The notes: generated by a model from the sequence alone, not told the origin. DNA of 64,000 nucleotides from Enterococcus sp. 4G2_DIV0659 (GCF_002140715.2 NZ_NGLE02000001.1:2818001-2882000); one strand, 5' to 3'. Positions 30,207 to 38,998 are shown, counted from the stretch's first letter. A program made the numbers and translations.

Positions 30207-30497
30207 ATGTTTGATTTACTTATGATTGTTGTATTTGTCAGTTGTGCTGTACAATTTTGGCGTGGAAAATGGCTGTGGCTGATTGCTGGGTACAATACCA
30301 CGAGTCACCAAGAAAAGGAAAAAGTGAATGCATCCGCACTTGGTAAAGCAATGAGTGGTCTTTTAATCATTTCTGCGGCACTGATTGGATTAATGCGCGT
30401 GTTTCCAAAGCTTCAATTGGTGGGTGTGATCGGGATCGTTATATTAGTTGGTGTCATGATTGCGTATATAAATATATCACCAAGATTTAAACAATGA
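30207..30497 (+). CDS. DUF3784-like small membrane protein
   Basis: 96 residues with three hydrophobic segments and the motif GKWLWLIAGYNTTSHQEKEKVNASALGKAMSG (given here as separate parts GKWLWLIAGYNT and KVNASALGKAMSG), characteristic of DUF3784 proteins. Function unknown. Strong RBS GGGGGAG. The next small gene starts 26 bases downstream and may be co-transcribed. Confidence 0.75.
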   Translation: MFDLLMIVVFVSCAVQFWRGKWLWLIAGYNTTSHQEKEKVNASALGKAMSGLLIISAALIGLMRVFPKLQLVGVIGIVILVGVMIAYINISPRFKQ

Positions 30498-30523
30498 AGC
30501 TATAAAAAAGGAGCTGAATAGCT

Positions 30524-30775
30524 ATGCTTATATTAGGGATTATTTTATGCTTTTTTCTAATTGCGATGATTGTGAAAAATAGAAAGAAGCCATTTAATGA
30601 TGTACCTCAAATCAAAAAGCCAACAAAAACCCTTTCTCTGGATGAAAAACTCAAGATAGAAAAGGATGAAACGATTGAGCAATTGATAACTACTATCACA
30701 AAAATCGAAAAGCAGTCCATCCATCAACTGACGACGAGTTTAAATAACTTAAAAGAAGAAAACACTAAGCTTTGA
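30524..30775 (+). CDS. Small single-span membrane protein
   Basis: 83 residues: one N-terminal membrane segment ([16 protein letters not shown]), a basic patch NRKK, then a charged Lys/Glu-rich helical tail likely to form a coiled coil. AAAGGAGC lies before the ATG. No family recognised. Confidence 0.6.
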   Translation: MLILGIILCFFLIAMIVKNRKKPFNDVPQIKKPTKTLSLDEKLKIEKDETIEQLITTITKIEKQSIHQLTTSLNNLKEENTKL

Positions 30776-30833
30776 TAAATACCGAACTAATTATATAATA
30801 AAGCTAAGTAATTTAACAAAGGATGGGACGCCA

Positions 30834-31190
30834 ATGGAAGAAAAAAAACCAAAAATTTTTACAATGTCTTTTGCAAGTGTTTACCCACTATATATCAAAA
30901 AAGTTGAAAGAAAAGGGCGAACAAAAGCCGAGGTTGATGAAATTATTTTTTGGCTAACAGGCTATGATGAAACAACTTTGCAAAAACAGATAGACGACAG
31001 CGTTGATTTTGAAACATTTTTTAAAGATGCGCCAGAATTGAATCCTAATGTATCTTTGATTAAAGGCGTGATTTGTGGTTATCGAGTGGAAGAGATCGAA
31101 GATGAATTAATGCAAAAAATTCGCTATCTAGATAAACTAGTCGATGAATTAGCAAAAGGAAAAGCGATGGAGAAAATTTTGCGGAAATGA
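30834..31190 (+). CDS. DUF2200 family protein
   Basis: 118 residues, soluble. Contains [33 protein letters not shown] and [21 protein letters not shown], which I recognise as the compact DUF2200 family (written here in short parts). Function not established; members are found singly in many bacteria. RBS GGATGGG. Marks the end of conserved genes before the AT-rich accessory stretch. Confidence 0.8.
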   Translation: MEEKKPKIFTMSFASVYPLYIKKVERKGRTKAEVDEIIFWLTGYDETTLQKQIDDSVDFETFFKDAPELNPNVSLIKGVICGYRVEEIEDELMQKIRYLDKLVDELAKGKAMEKILRK

Positions 31191-31324
31191 TCAGTATCGG
31201 ATTTGGCGTTAAATGCTAAAAAGTATCCAATTGAAAAAAATAAAAGAACTAAAACAAAATACATTGAAAGTTAAATTATAGTAATGAATTTTTTTATTGA
31301 TATATTATCGACTGACAATGAGAG

Positions 31325-31402
31325 ATATAATAGGAGAGTATAAAGTAAACAAGGGAAGTAGCTGATTTAAGCAACATGCCTACTTTGTTTATTTTACTCT
31401 TT
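31325..31402 (+). ncRNA. Candidate small structured transcript
   Basis: A TATAAT at about 31326-31331 is followed by a long imperfect hairpin. GAGTATAAAGTAAACAA pairs with TTGTTTATTTTACTC across an inner AAGTAG/CTACTT stem, and six T follow near 31393-31399. This arrangement fits a short RNA of roughly 70 bases or a stray terminator. The remaining 31191-31798 has no gene that I can support. Confidence 0.35.
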
Positions 31403-31798
31403 TTTAGTATTCATTCGTTGCGATTCTTAGTAGAACATGATAAAAATTCTCTCACTGATTTCTCTTTTAATGAAGGCGTGAAGAATAATCATTTTCAAAA
31501 AGAGGCGTAATAATTGTGAATAAACACAAAAATTCGCTAAGGTCGTCATTATGTAACGTTCAAATTGCTTTTTAAAAAATATATATTGTGTAATATTTAA
31601 GTTATTGAGGTGTTGGATAAAAAATGTTTTTGCGATGTTAGGAGTTATTGAGTTATTTGTATAGTATTGAGCAGAAGAAATAAACTGGTTAGTGATTTAG
31701 TCGTTGATGCGGACTTATTCCTATGGGATGAGCAAAGCAAAATTAATGGAATATGATAAGTGGGGGCAAAAAAATCTTTTTAAAGATGGGATGGCTAT

Positions 31799-32035
31799 AT
31801 GGAGATCGGAGTATTATTAAAAGAGTGCAGGGAACGAAAAAATTTAACTCAGCAACAATTAGCTGATCAGTTTCATGTAACGAGACAAACAGTATCAAGA
31901 TGGGAAAATGAACAGTCTTATCCTAACATTGATACTCTAGTCGAATTAAGCTTCTTTTTTGATTTTTCTCTCGATGAAATCTTAAAAGGAGATAAATATA
32001 CGTTACAAGAAATTTCAAAAAGACGGAATGATTGA
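31799..32035 (+). CDS. Short XRE-family regulator
   Basis: 78 residues, little more than a helix-turn-helix: LKECRERKNLTQQQLADQFHVTRQ, then TVSRWENEQSYPNIDTLVEL, ending soon after FDFSLDEILKGD. Related proteins usually carry a C-terminal membrane or effector region. The following 600 bases look like decayed coding sequence, so this may be the surviving N-terminal part. Ribosome site poor (GATGGGATGG). Confidence 0.6.
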   Translation: MEIGVLLKECRERKNLTQQQLADQFHVTRQTVSRWENEQSYPNIDTLVELSFFFDFSLDEILKGDKYTLQEISKRRND

Positions 32036-32149
32036 AAGTAGATATAAGGGTTAATATGAAAGTATTGATTTTATAGAAAGTAAAGTATATTTGTTATCAT
32101 TTATTGTAGCTATTTTATTTTGCATTAATAGACTTTAATAATTTTTTGG

Positions 32150-32340
32150 GAGATTGCAAAAAAGTAATAGAAACACTGAAAACTTTTGATTATGTGATTT
32201 TCCCTAAGATGAACTTAATTCCCCAAATTAAAAATAAAAAGTCGGAAAAAATGGAAAAATAAAAGCAATCGGATTTAAACCAGCACGCTTCGATTATTTA
32301 TCATTATTAAAACCTAAAAATTATTTTTTACATAATCAAT
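32150..32340 (+). pseudogene. Possible decayed coding remnant
   Basis: Two short frames read protein-like sequence (TLKTFDYVIFPKMNLIPQI, then after a frame change IKAIGFKPARFDYLSLLKP), neither with a start nor a continuous frame. I infer an eroded gene; identity unknown. Its surroundings, 32036-32380, hold nothing else I can support. Confidence 0.25.
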
Positions 32341-32385
32341 AAGACAAAAAATCAGTAAGTATCCTAATTAAACATCGATAAAAAA

Positions 32386-32467
32386 ATGATCTGTTATATC
32401 TTTTAGGAGAGCGTAACAGATCATGATATACGAGCCCACCATTTCTGCAAAAGTCGGTGGGCTTTTT
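32386..32467 (+). ncRNA. Two consecutive hairpins ending in a terminator
   Basis: ATGATCTGTTA (32386-32396) pairs perfectly with TAACAGATCAT (32414-32424). Nine bases later AGCCCACC (32433-32440) pairs with GGTGGGCT (32456-32463), followed by five T. The second is a good terminator. The first is too long and perfect to be chance, so a small regulatory RNA or leader is possible. No gene lies immediately upstream to terminate. Confidence 0.5.
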
Positions 32468-32672
32468 GTGTTCCTTAGTTGATAGTATGTTAGGGTGTAT
32501 ATTGGATATTGAAGTGTTTCTTTGTATTATATTGACATTAAGAAATTGAATGCTAAAGAGGTAATAAAAAAATCTGACAACATAAATAGACTAAGCATGC
32601 CGATAGGATAAAAGAATACCAATATGAGGACAAAACATTATAATAAAAAAATGTGAATCAGGAAACAATAAC

Positions 32673-32912
32673 ATGAAAATACTAGATACGCCAATTCGCT
32701 CAATTTCTGAATTAAAGAAGGCTCCTATAGATATTATTGAAGAAGCAAAAGCAACAGAGACAAGCGTGTACATTTTGAATCACAATAAAGGTGTTGGTGT
32801 CATTTTAAGTAGTGAGCAATATGAAAATCTATTGTTAGAGAAATTAAAGTTAGAAGAAGGCTTGCTTGATTTAGAAGTTGCAGTACTTTTAAAAAGCCAA
32901 GGAAGAATATGA
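32673..32912 (+). CDS. Phd/YefM-family antitoxin-like protein
   Basis: 79 residues. KILDTPIRSISELKKAPIDI at the N-terminus and VYILNHNKGVGVILSSEQYENLL match the DNA-binding fold of type II antitoxins. The toxin-neutralising tail is short. Removing one A from the run at 32889-32893 would change the end to LLKAKEEYEKLDSS, suggesting a frameshift. No recognisable RelE/Doc/Txe toxin follows; only a 51-residue frame overlapping by ATGA. Either an orphan antitoxin or the relic of a toxin-antitoxin pair. Confidence 0.6.
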   Translation: MKILDTPIRSISELKKAPIDIIEEAKATETSVYILNHNKGVGVILSSEQYENLLLEKLKLEEGLLDLEVAVLLKSQGRI

Positions 32913-33064
32913 AAAATTGGACAGTTCTTAAAAAAATCATCGATAAAGGGTTGGATAAAATCAAACAACTTGGGAAGCTAGCTAGGGCACTGCTAAAAGG
33001 AAAGTTGTATGAGTGTAGAAAAGAGATAAATCTAGCATTTATTCTATTGCGGAAAAATGTTTGA
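32909..33064 (+). CDS. Short frame in the toxin position
   Basis: 51 residues (MKNWTVLKKIIDKGLDKIKQ at the start), very basic and probably helical. The start overlaps the antitoxin stop by ATGA, and AAGGAAG lies four bases upstream, the layout of a toxin-antitoxin operon. It resembles no toxin family I know and could be noise following a frameshifted antitoxin gene. The rest of 33065-33284 holds only a candidate extended -10 (TGTTACAAT near 33260). Confidence 0.3.
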   Translation: MKNWTVLKKIIDKGLDKIKQLGKLARALLKGKLYECRKEINLAFILLRKNV

Positions 33065-33284
33065 GTGAATGAGTTGGGAAAAAGTCGTTGAGACGGATTT
33101 TATGGTGAGTGATAAAATTGTGTAGAAATTTTACTATTTGCTAGTTGCTTATTTCAGGATGATAATATAAGATGCTTTTTTATTACGCAAAATTAGTTCT
33201 TTTCTATCTATAAATTAAAACTTTCTTACATAAAAGATTCCTTATTTTGAAAATAATTGTTACAATGTGTTTGGGAGAGTGTAG

Positions 33285-35015
33285 ATGATGAAATATGAAG
33301 ATGATAGTATACAAATACAGCTCAAAGAATATGATTTTTGTGAAAAAGAGGTTGAAAAGTTAAAAGATCCTTTTGAAACCAACTATCCTATTTTGTATAT
33401 CTTATATAATACGGACAAAAAGAAGATGCCAGAAGCATATGTTGGACAAAGTTACCGTTTTGATAAACGAATGTCAGAACATCTAAAAAGTAATAAGAAA
33501 AATATGATGAAGAAAATCGTCATGATTGGTCATGACACATTGAATGTATCTGCAGCATTAAATATAGAAACGAACTTAATCAGTTGTTTTGTCGCTGATG
33601 AAAAATACAAAGTTGAAAATAGAAGCCAAATCAAAGGCAGTGAATCACACAATTATTATGATAAAAGATACTATGATGAAGTGCTGTTTTCAAAAATATG
33701 GACTCGTCTTAGAGATGAAAAAATCGTTGAGCATAGCGTTGATTTTTTAAGAAATAAGGACACTTTCAAATTATCACCATTTCGTGGATTATCACCTGAA
33801 CAACAAGACTTAAAAGAAAAGGTAATTGAGTTCTGTAAACGAAGCTTAGCTGATACAGAAAATGACCACCATGTCTTTTTTATTGCAGGAGAAGCAGGCA
33901 CAGGTAAAAGTGTGGTTTTGAGTTCCATATTTAAAACGATTCAAGATTTAGCTGAAAAGAAAGAAAATAATAATGAGTTTGCCGATTTTAATCAGGATAA
34001 TAACTATCTTTTGGTGAACCATAATGAGATGCTGAAAACATATAAAAAAATAGCAGAAAGTTTACCTAACTTCAAAAAGAAAAATTTTATGAAACCAACA
34101 AGTTTTATTAACGATATCGACAAAGGCAAACGAAAACAAGCAGACATCGTGTTAGTGGATGAATCTCATTTACTACTTTCTACGAAGGACAAATACAATA
34201 GTTTTGAATATGAGAACCAACTAGAAGAGATTATCAAAAGAAGTAAAGTCACGATTGTTGTATTTGATGAAAAGCAAGTTCTAAAGCTAAAAAGTCATTG
34301 GGATGTAGATAGTCTTGTTGAAATAAAAGATAAATACCCAGTTCATGAAGAATACCATTTAACGACTCAATTTAGAATGAAAGCAGCTCCTGAAATCGTT
34401 CATTGGGTAGATTCATTTGTGGATCGAAAAATTTTGCCATTTCCTAAAGTGACAAAAAGAGAAAAGACTGAAGTGGAAAAAAGATTTGGCGATGATGAGT
34501 TTGATTTCCGCTTTTTCTCTAGCGCTGAAGATATGCGAACGGAAATAAAAGCAAAAAATCAGAAATTTGGTTTAAGTAGAATCGTTTCAACCTTTGACTA
34601 TACGCATAAAAAGGATGGCGGAAAGTATCTTGTTGAAGAAGGGGATTTTTCTGCACCTTGGAATCGTACAGATTACAAAAAAAGTTGGGCAGAAGAAGAA
34701 GCAACGATCAATGAGGTTGGATCGATTTATACAATACAAGGCTTTGATTTAAACTATGTAGGGGTGATTTTAGGACCTTCAATTGGGTATGATGCTGAAA
34801 AGAATGAGCTGAAAATCGATAGTGAAAAATATAAAGATTCAGAAGCATTCAAAAGTCGTGATGGAATCGAAAATATCGACAAAGTGAAAGAACAAATCAT
34901 TTTGAATTCAATCAATGTTTTGTTAAAACGAGGAATCAATGGTTTATATATTTACGCAAGTGATGATAAACTGAGAGAGAAGTTAATGACAATTCAAAAG
35001 GAGAAATCAAAATGA
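33285..35015 (+). CDS. GIY-YIG nuclease / DUF2075 (COG3410-type) ATPase
   Basis: 576 residues. The N-terminal domain (about 34-115) has the GIY-YIG pattern: LYIL at 37-40, AYVGQSYRFDKRMSEHL at 51-67 with the catalytic-type Arg, and ALNIETNLI with the metal-binding Glu at 95. The remainder is a P-loop helicase-like DUF2075 domain: Walker A GEAGTGKSV near 202-210, Walker B VLVDESHLLL near 289-298, TTQFRMKAAPEIVHWVDSF and a late YTIQGFDLNYVGVILGPS. The family resembles Schlafen group 3 helicases. The stop overlaps the next gene by four bases, so the nuclease-ATPase and the nucleotide pyrophosphohydrolase are produced together. A role in processing or sensing foreign nucleic acid is inference. 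Confidence 0.85.
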   Translation: MMKYEDDSIQIQLKEYDFCEKEVEKLKDPFETNYPILYILYNTDKKKMPEAYVGQSYRFDKRMSEHLKSNKKNMMKKIVMIGHDTLNVSAALNIETNLISCFVADEKYKVENRSQIKGSESHNYYDKRYYDEVLFSKIWTRLRDEKIVEHSVDFLRNKDTFKLSPFRGLSPEQQDLKEKVIEFCKRSLADTENDHHVFFIAGEAGTGKSVVLSSIFKTIQDLAEKKENNNEFADFNQDNNYLLVNHNEMLKTYKKIAESLPNFKKKNFMKPTSFINDIDKGKRKQADIVLVDESHLLLSTKDKYNSFEYENQLEEIIKRSKVTIVVFDEKQVLKLKSHWDVDSLVEIKDKYPVHEEYHLTTQFRMKAAPEIVHWVDSFVDRKILPFPKVTKREKTEVEKRFGDDEFDFRFFSSAEDMRTEIKAKNQKFGLSRIVSTFDYTHKKDGGKYLVEEGDFSAPWNRTDYKKSWAEEEATINEVGSIYTIQGFDLNYVGVILGPSIGYDAEKNELKIDSEKYKDSEAFKSRDGIENIDKVKEQIILNSINVLLKRGINGLYIYASDDKLREKLMTIQKEKSK

Positions 35016-35341
35016 ACGAATTAATCAAGAAAATCAATCAATTTAGAGATGATCGCGATTGGCGACAATTTCATAATCCAAAAGATTTAGCGATTTCGAT
35101 TTCTTTGGAAGCTTCCGAATTACTGGAGAATTTTCAGTGGAAAACGAGTGAGGAAGCGAAAGAAAAGAATCAAGAGAATATTGAACAGGAATTGGCGGAT
35201 GTGTTGATTTATAGTTTGATGTTGGCATCTGATTTGGAGTTGGATGTTGAAGGGATTATTGAGAAGAAATTGAAGCTTAATGAGAAGAAGTATCCAGTTG
35301 AGAAGAGTAAAGGGAGTAAAGAGAAGTATACGGAATTATAG
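35012..35341 (+). CDS. MazG-type nucleotide pyrophosphohydrolase
   Basis: 109 residues, single MazG domain (iMazG/RS21-C6 type). Acidic metal-binding pattern: E33-x2-E36 in LEASELLENFQW and E60-x2-D63 in EQELADVLIY. Such enzymes hydrolyse dCTP or other (d)NTPs to monophosphates. Preceded by AAGGAG inside the upstream gene and overlapping it by ATGA. The repeated coupling suggests nucleotide turnover serves the partner ATPase/nuclease, for instance by draining or sanitising nucleotides during infection. Confidence 0.88.
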   Translation: MNELIKKINQFRDDRDWRQFHNPKDLAISISLEASELLENFQWKTSEEAKEKNQENIEQELADVLIYSLMLASDLELDVEGIIEKKLKLNEKKYPVEKSKGSKEKYTEL

Positions 35342-35398
35342 ATTATTATTCTTTTTTCGAATTACTATAATAACTTATATACAATATTAGGAGTGAAA

Positions 35399-36340
35399 AT
35401 GTTGAAAAAGAAGCAAATAAATATGCTATTTTTGTTAGTTATATTGCTAATATTTATCTTTTTACCTGATTTACTTAAACTTTATAACTCGCTTCCTTTT
35501 ATAAATAAAGTAGATGGAAATATATCGTATTTTACAAGATTAAACTATGTAACTCTTGTTGTACCGTTTTTTTCGGCTATTTTAGCATTTCAGGCGTTTA
35601 CAAATACATTGGAAATTCAAAAAGAAGATCGAGAGAATGAAAAAAAAATATTGGAAGAACGTAAAAAAGAGAAATATTATAATATGACACATACTGATTT
35701 TTATAATTTGCTTAATGTTTTCAGTAAAGTTCAAGAAAGCACTGATGTAAAAAAATTTATAATTTCTTTTAAAAAAGAATACAATAAAAATCTTGGATTA
35801 GTAAGTCTATCCACCTATACACAGAATCAGGCTACAGTGACTAGTATGGAAATCGGACATTATTTGAGAACGCTTCACAGAATATTAAAAACTCTTAATC
35901 AGAGATTAGATGATAACTATATTGATTATGATCAATATCATATGTTCATTGGTATCTTAAGAACCCAAATTACAGCTAAAGAATTTTTTGTAATCATATC
36001 AAACTGTATTTATAGTAAAAAAAGCAAAGGTATGGCGATTCAAATGATAGGATCAGGTATTTTTGATGACTTGTCATTGGTTGATATTTTAAACATACCG
36101 GTTGAGAATTCTGAAAAATTCACAAATGAAATAATTGATGATCTTTTAATAAAATCAGGAGTTACGGAATTAAATAAAGGCAGTGAATTATCATCCGAAC
36201 ACAAAATTTGTAAATTAAGTACTTTGTTAGGCCCAATAGAAAAACTGGCGAGACGTAAGTATAAGCTTGAATATATTAATTATGAGGAAAATAGAGCCTT
36301 TTACGACTCTATAGATTACAATAATTTTCCCGAAAATTAA
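35399..36340 (+). CDS. AbiC-like putative phage abortive infection protein
   Basis: 313 residues from ATG 35399 (AGGAG just upstream). Two N-terminal membrane segments (about 8-28 and 50-68) are followed by a charged coiled coil (EIQKEDRENEKKILEERKKE). A helical cytoplasmic domain contains HYLRTLHRILKTLNQ and YHMFIGILRTQITAKEFFVII, the pattern I associate with the putAbiC family. Assignment is by recognition of layout and motifs, not a search. Starts 58 bases after the MazG gene; base composition is more AT-rich than the glycolytic genes, consistent with acquisition. The mechanism of this family is poorly known. Confidence 0.6.
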   Translation: MLKKKQINMLFLLVILLIFIFLPDLLKLYNSLPFINKVDGNISYFTRLNYVTLVVPFFSAILAFQAFTNTLEIQKEDRENEKKILEERKKEKYYNMTHTDFYNLLNVFSKVQESTDVKKFIISFKKEYNKNLGLVSLSTYTQNQATVTSMEIGHYLRTLHRILKTLNQRLDDNYIDYDQYHMFIGILRTQITAKEFFVIISNCIYSKKSKGMAIQMIGSGIFDDLSLVDILNIPVENSEKFTNEIIDDLLIKSGVTELNKGSELSSEHKICKLSTLLGPIEKLARRKYKLEYINYEENRAFYDSIDYNNFPEN

Positions 36341-36609
36341 GAAGCTACATAAAAAGTAAATATTTTAAAATACTAAAGAATAGATAGATGTCTAGCTAAT
36401 TAATTTTTATTATAAAAAAACTAAATCTGTTAAATTACTATTGATATATGATTCCAAAAGTAGAAAATATTGTTATTATAACAGTTACAGGTATTGTTCC
36501 AGTACAACTAAGTAAAAGGAATTAGTAAATGAGACAATAGCAAAGTTTAAAATTAGCAATTGGAGATGTTTGGAGGGGAATAACAATATTTGATAAACTT
36601 AATATTATA

Positions 36610-37323
36610 ATGAATAAACGAAAATATGGAGAAATCGATTGCGATAACTTTGATAAGAATGTATTTCGATCATTTACTACTCCTGAAGAATCTGATCAAT
36701 GGGGAAATGAAATTTATGGCGAATGGTCAAAACAATATAGATCAGCAGTTCAGTCATTGTCAAGTCTTGAATCAGGAATATCATATTCAATAAATAAAGA
36801 TCCGCTTGCATACTATTGTGGCTATTACTACAAAAAAATCAATAAATATTTAAGAAATCTTTCTTTGGACTTTGGAGAAAATCTGGATTTGGATGAAGTA
36901 AAATCAGCTTCAGACATATTACAATTTTTGCTTTCTTTTACCCCAAGGTTACCAGAAAATATAATTGTATATAAGATTGTTTCAGATGATTTTATCAATC
37001 TTCTGATAGAACATAATAAGTCAAATCCAGAAGAACCTTTTTCTGAAAAAGGTTTATTGAGTACCAGTTTGTTAATAGAAGGATGTACAAATGGTCAAAC
37101 TAACGATTGTGGCTTAGAAAATAATCTTTTAAAAATTTTTGTTCCAAAAGGAATTCATGGTATTTATATACGATCTATAGAAGGGTTAAAAAGAAGGGAG
37201 TATGAATTTTTGATGCGACCAACTTTATTTTTAAGACCCATTGCTTTTCCATATTGGGATGATAAAAGGGTTAATAGAATATATGAATATGAATTAATTA
37301 GTCTTGATACTTTTGATATCTGA
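36610..37323 (+). CDS. ADP-ribosyltransferase exoenzyme-like protein
   Basis: 237 residues. The second half follows the R-S-E class of ADP-ribosyltransferases: VYKI at 120-123 (Lys122 where Arg is usual), GLLSTSLL with STS at 151-153, and REYEFLM with E187-x-E189. The first half has helical FTTPEESDQWGNEIYGEWS and LAYYCGYYYKKINKYLR as in VIP2/C3-type toxins. There is no signal peptide, so action inside the producing cell or delivery by another system is implied. The RBS is not convincing at ATG 36610, and the frame stays open upstream to about 36540, so the true N-terminus may be lost. It lies between the AbiC-like gene and an IS256 element. Confidence 0.65.
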   Translation: MNKRKYGEIDCDNFDKNVFRSFTTPEESDQWGNEIYGEWSKQYRSAVQSLSSLESGISYSINKDPLAYYCGYYYKKINKYLRNLSLDFGENLDLDEVKSASDILQFLLSFTPRLPENIIVYKIVSDDFINLLIEHNKSNPEEPFSEKGLLSTSLLIEGCTNGQTNDCGLENNLLKIFVPKGIHGIYIRSIEGLKRREYEFLMRPTLFLRPIAFPYWDDKRVNRIYEYELISLDTFDI

Positions 37324-37490
37324 ATAAAACGAGCTCTTGCTTGCTAATATGTGAACATATAGCTGGATATTTTAAGAAGTTTTTTGGGATAAAGCTAGTC
37401 TTTGTAAAAAAAAGTCTATTTCTGAAAAAGGTGGTTTTGTTTATAAACAAAAAGTATGTATCAATTAGGGATATTACCTATGTTTAATTA

Positions 37491-38998
37491 GGGTTTGTCA
37501 ACTAAAGTGTGTAACTGACAAATCTAAGAACGAAAAAGAACATTAAACCATTCCTAAATAACCTTCGGTTAAAAGGGTATAAGAAAGAAACCTTACCAAA
37601 AAAGGAAAATTTGATGTTCTTTTTTGATGCGTTAGTGACTAAGAAATATATAAGCTATAAGTGTTGATGCGCTCAGAAAACTGTTCATTCGCCATTAATT
37701 GATTTAAGACCATCGGCCAATTGGGAATAAATCCAGCTGTCCATTTCTTTTCCAATTCTGTTGCTCGTAGATAAAGAAGTTTTAAAAGAGCGGTTTCATT
37801 TGGAAATGCGCCTTTTTTAGTTACTTTTCTAAAGCTGGAATGAATACTTTCAACGGCATTTGTTGTGTACATAATTTTACGCACTGCGCTACCATAATCA
37901 TAAAGTTGTTCCACATGAGAAAAATTCCGTTTCCAAACCTCTACTGCACCAGAGTAGTGAGACCAACGTTTTTGAAAAGCATCAAAAGCACTTTGACAAG
38001 CTTTTAATGAAGGAGCACCATAAAACTTTTTCATTTCCCGAGAAAATTCCTTGTAGTCTTTATAAGGAACATACCGAAGCGCATTACGCACTAAATGGAC
38101 GATACAGCGTTGAACGATCACCTTTGGAAAAATAGATTTTGCGCCATCTCCAAGCCCAGAAACACCATCCATAGACATAAAGAAAATGTCCTGTACACCG
38201 CGAGATTTCAATTCATCAAAAATCTGCATCCAGCGGTTTTTACTCTCGGTTTCATTCAACCACAACCCTAAAATATCTTTTTTCCCTTTTAAATCATAGC
38301 CAAGAATTGTATACACAGCGTATTCTTTGACTTCATAATTTTCTCTTAACGTCACATACATACAATCCACAAAAACAAAGGCATAACACTTCGCCAAAGG
38401 GCGATTTTGCCATTCCTCCAGTTCTGGAAGAACAGAATCGGTGATTGTAGAAATCATTTCGTGAGAAATGGAGAACCCATAAATATCATCAATGGTATGA
38501 GCGATATCTCTTTGAGACATGCCTCTGGCATACATGGACAAAACCTTTGATTCGATAGCTGAAACATCCCGTTCACGTTTCTTAATAAGTTCTGGTTCAA
38601 ACGTGGCTTCTCTGTCTCTAGGTACATCAATAGGGAATTCTCCAAAGCTTGTTTTTACTTTCTTAGAGCCAAATCCATTTCTTCGATTGTTCGTTTCTTT
38701 CTCCTGTTTTGAATGAATATCGTAGCCTAAATGATGGGTCATTTCGCCTTGAAGCATTTGTTCAAATAAGGGACCAAAAATATCTTTTAGAGCGTCTTGC
38801 ATGTCATCGACATTTTCAGGATTGTAGCTTTCTAGAATGGTTTTCGCTAATTCAACAGTTTTAGGATCTCTTTTCTGTCTCGCCATATTCTCGCATCCTT
38901 TCATTTTTATTTTATCTGAATTTCCTTTGCATGAAAAGAAAAACTGTATAAGTAGCTTATCTAGAATGAGCTACTTACACAGTTTATTTTACACTCTC
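37491..38998 (-). mobile_element. Complete IS256-family insertion sequence
   Basis: About 1.5 kb. Imperfect 26-bp terminal inverted repeats: the left end GGGTTTGTCAACTAAAGTGT and the right end (inverted) GAGAGTGTAAAATAAACTGT agree in most positions, with the shared core TGTGTAA. Flanks TTTAATTA (37483-37490) and GTTAATTA (38999-39006) look like an 8-bp target duplication with one difference. One intact transposase. An inner palindrome at about 38941-38985 (AAACTGT..AGTAGCT / AGCTACTT..ACAGTTT) sits between the right end and the gene. Confidence 0.8.
37639..38886 (-). CDS. IS256/Mutator-family transposase
   Basis: 415 residues from ATG 38886 (MARQKRDPKTVEL). DDE catalytic core: D in FVDCMYVTLREN, second D in MSMDGVSGLGDGAKSIFP, and E in TTNAVESIHSSFRKVTKKG. 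Zinc/HTH-like N-terminal half contains MTHHLGYD and GMSQRDIAHTIDDIYG. Full length and undisturbed, so the element is probably active or recently so. It inserts beside the ADP-ribosyltransferase gene. Confidence 0.95.
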   Translation of the reverse strand: MARQKRDPKTVELAKTILESYNPENVDDMQDALKDIFGPLFEQMLQGEMTHHLGYDIHSKQEKETNNRRNGFGSKKVKTSFGEFPIDVPRDREATFEPELIKKRERDVSAIESKVLSMYARGMSQRDIAHTIDDIYGFSISHEMISTITDSVLPELEEWQNRPLAKCYAFVFVDCMYVTLRENYEVKEYAVYTILGYDLKGKKDILGLWLNETESKNRWMQIFDELKSRGVQDIFFMSMDGVSGLGDGAKSIFPKVIVQRCIVHLVRNALRYVPYKDYKEFSREMKKFYGAPSLKACQSAFDAFQKRWSHYSGAVEVWKRNFSHVEQLYDYGSAVRKIMYTTNAVESIHSSFRKVTKKGAFPNETALLKLLYLRATELEKKWTAGFIPNWPMVLNQLMANEQFSERINTYSLYIS

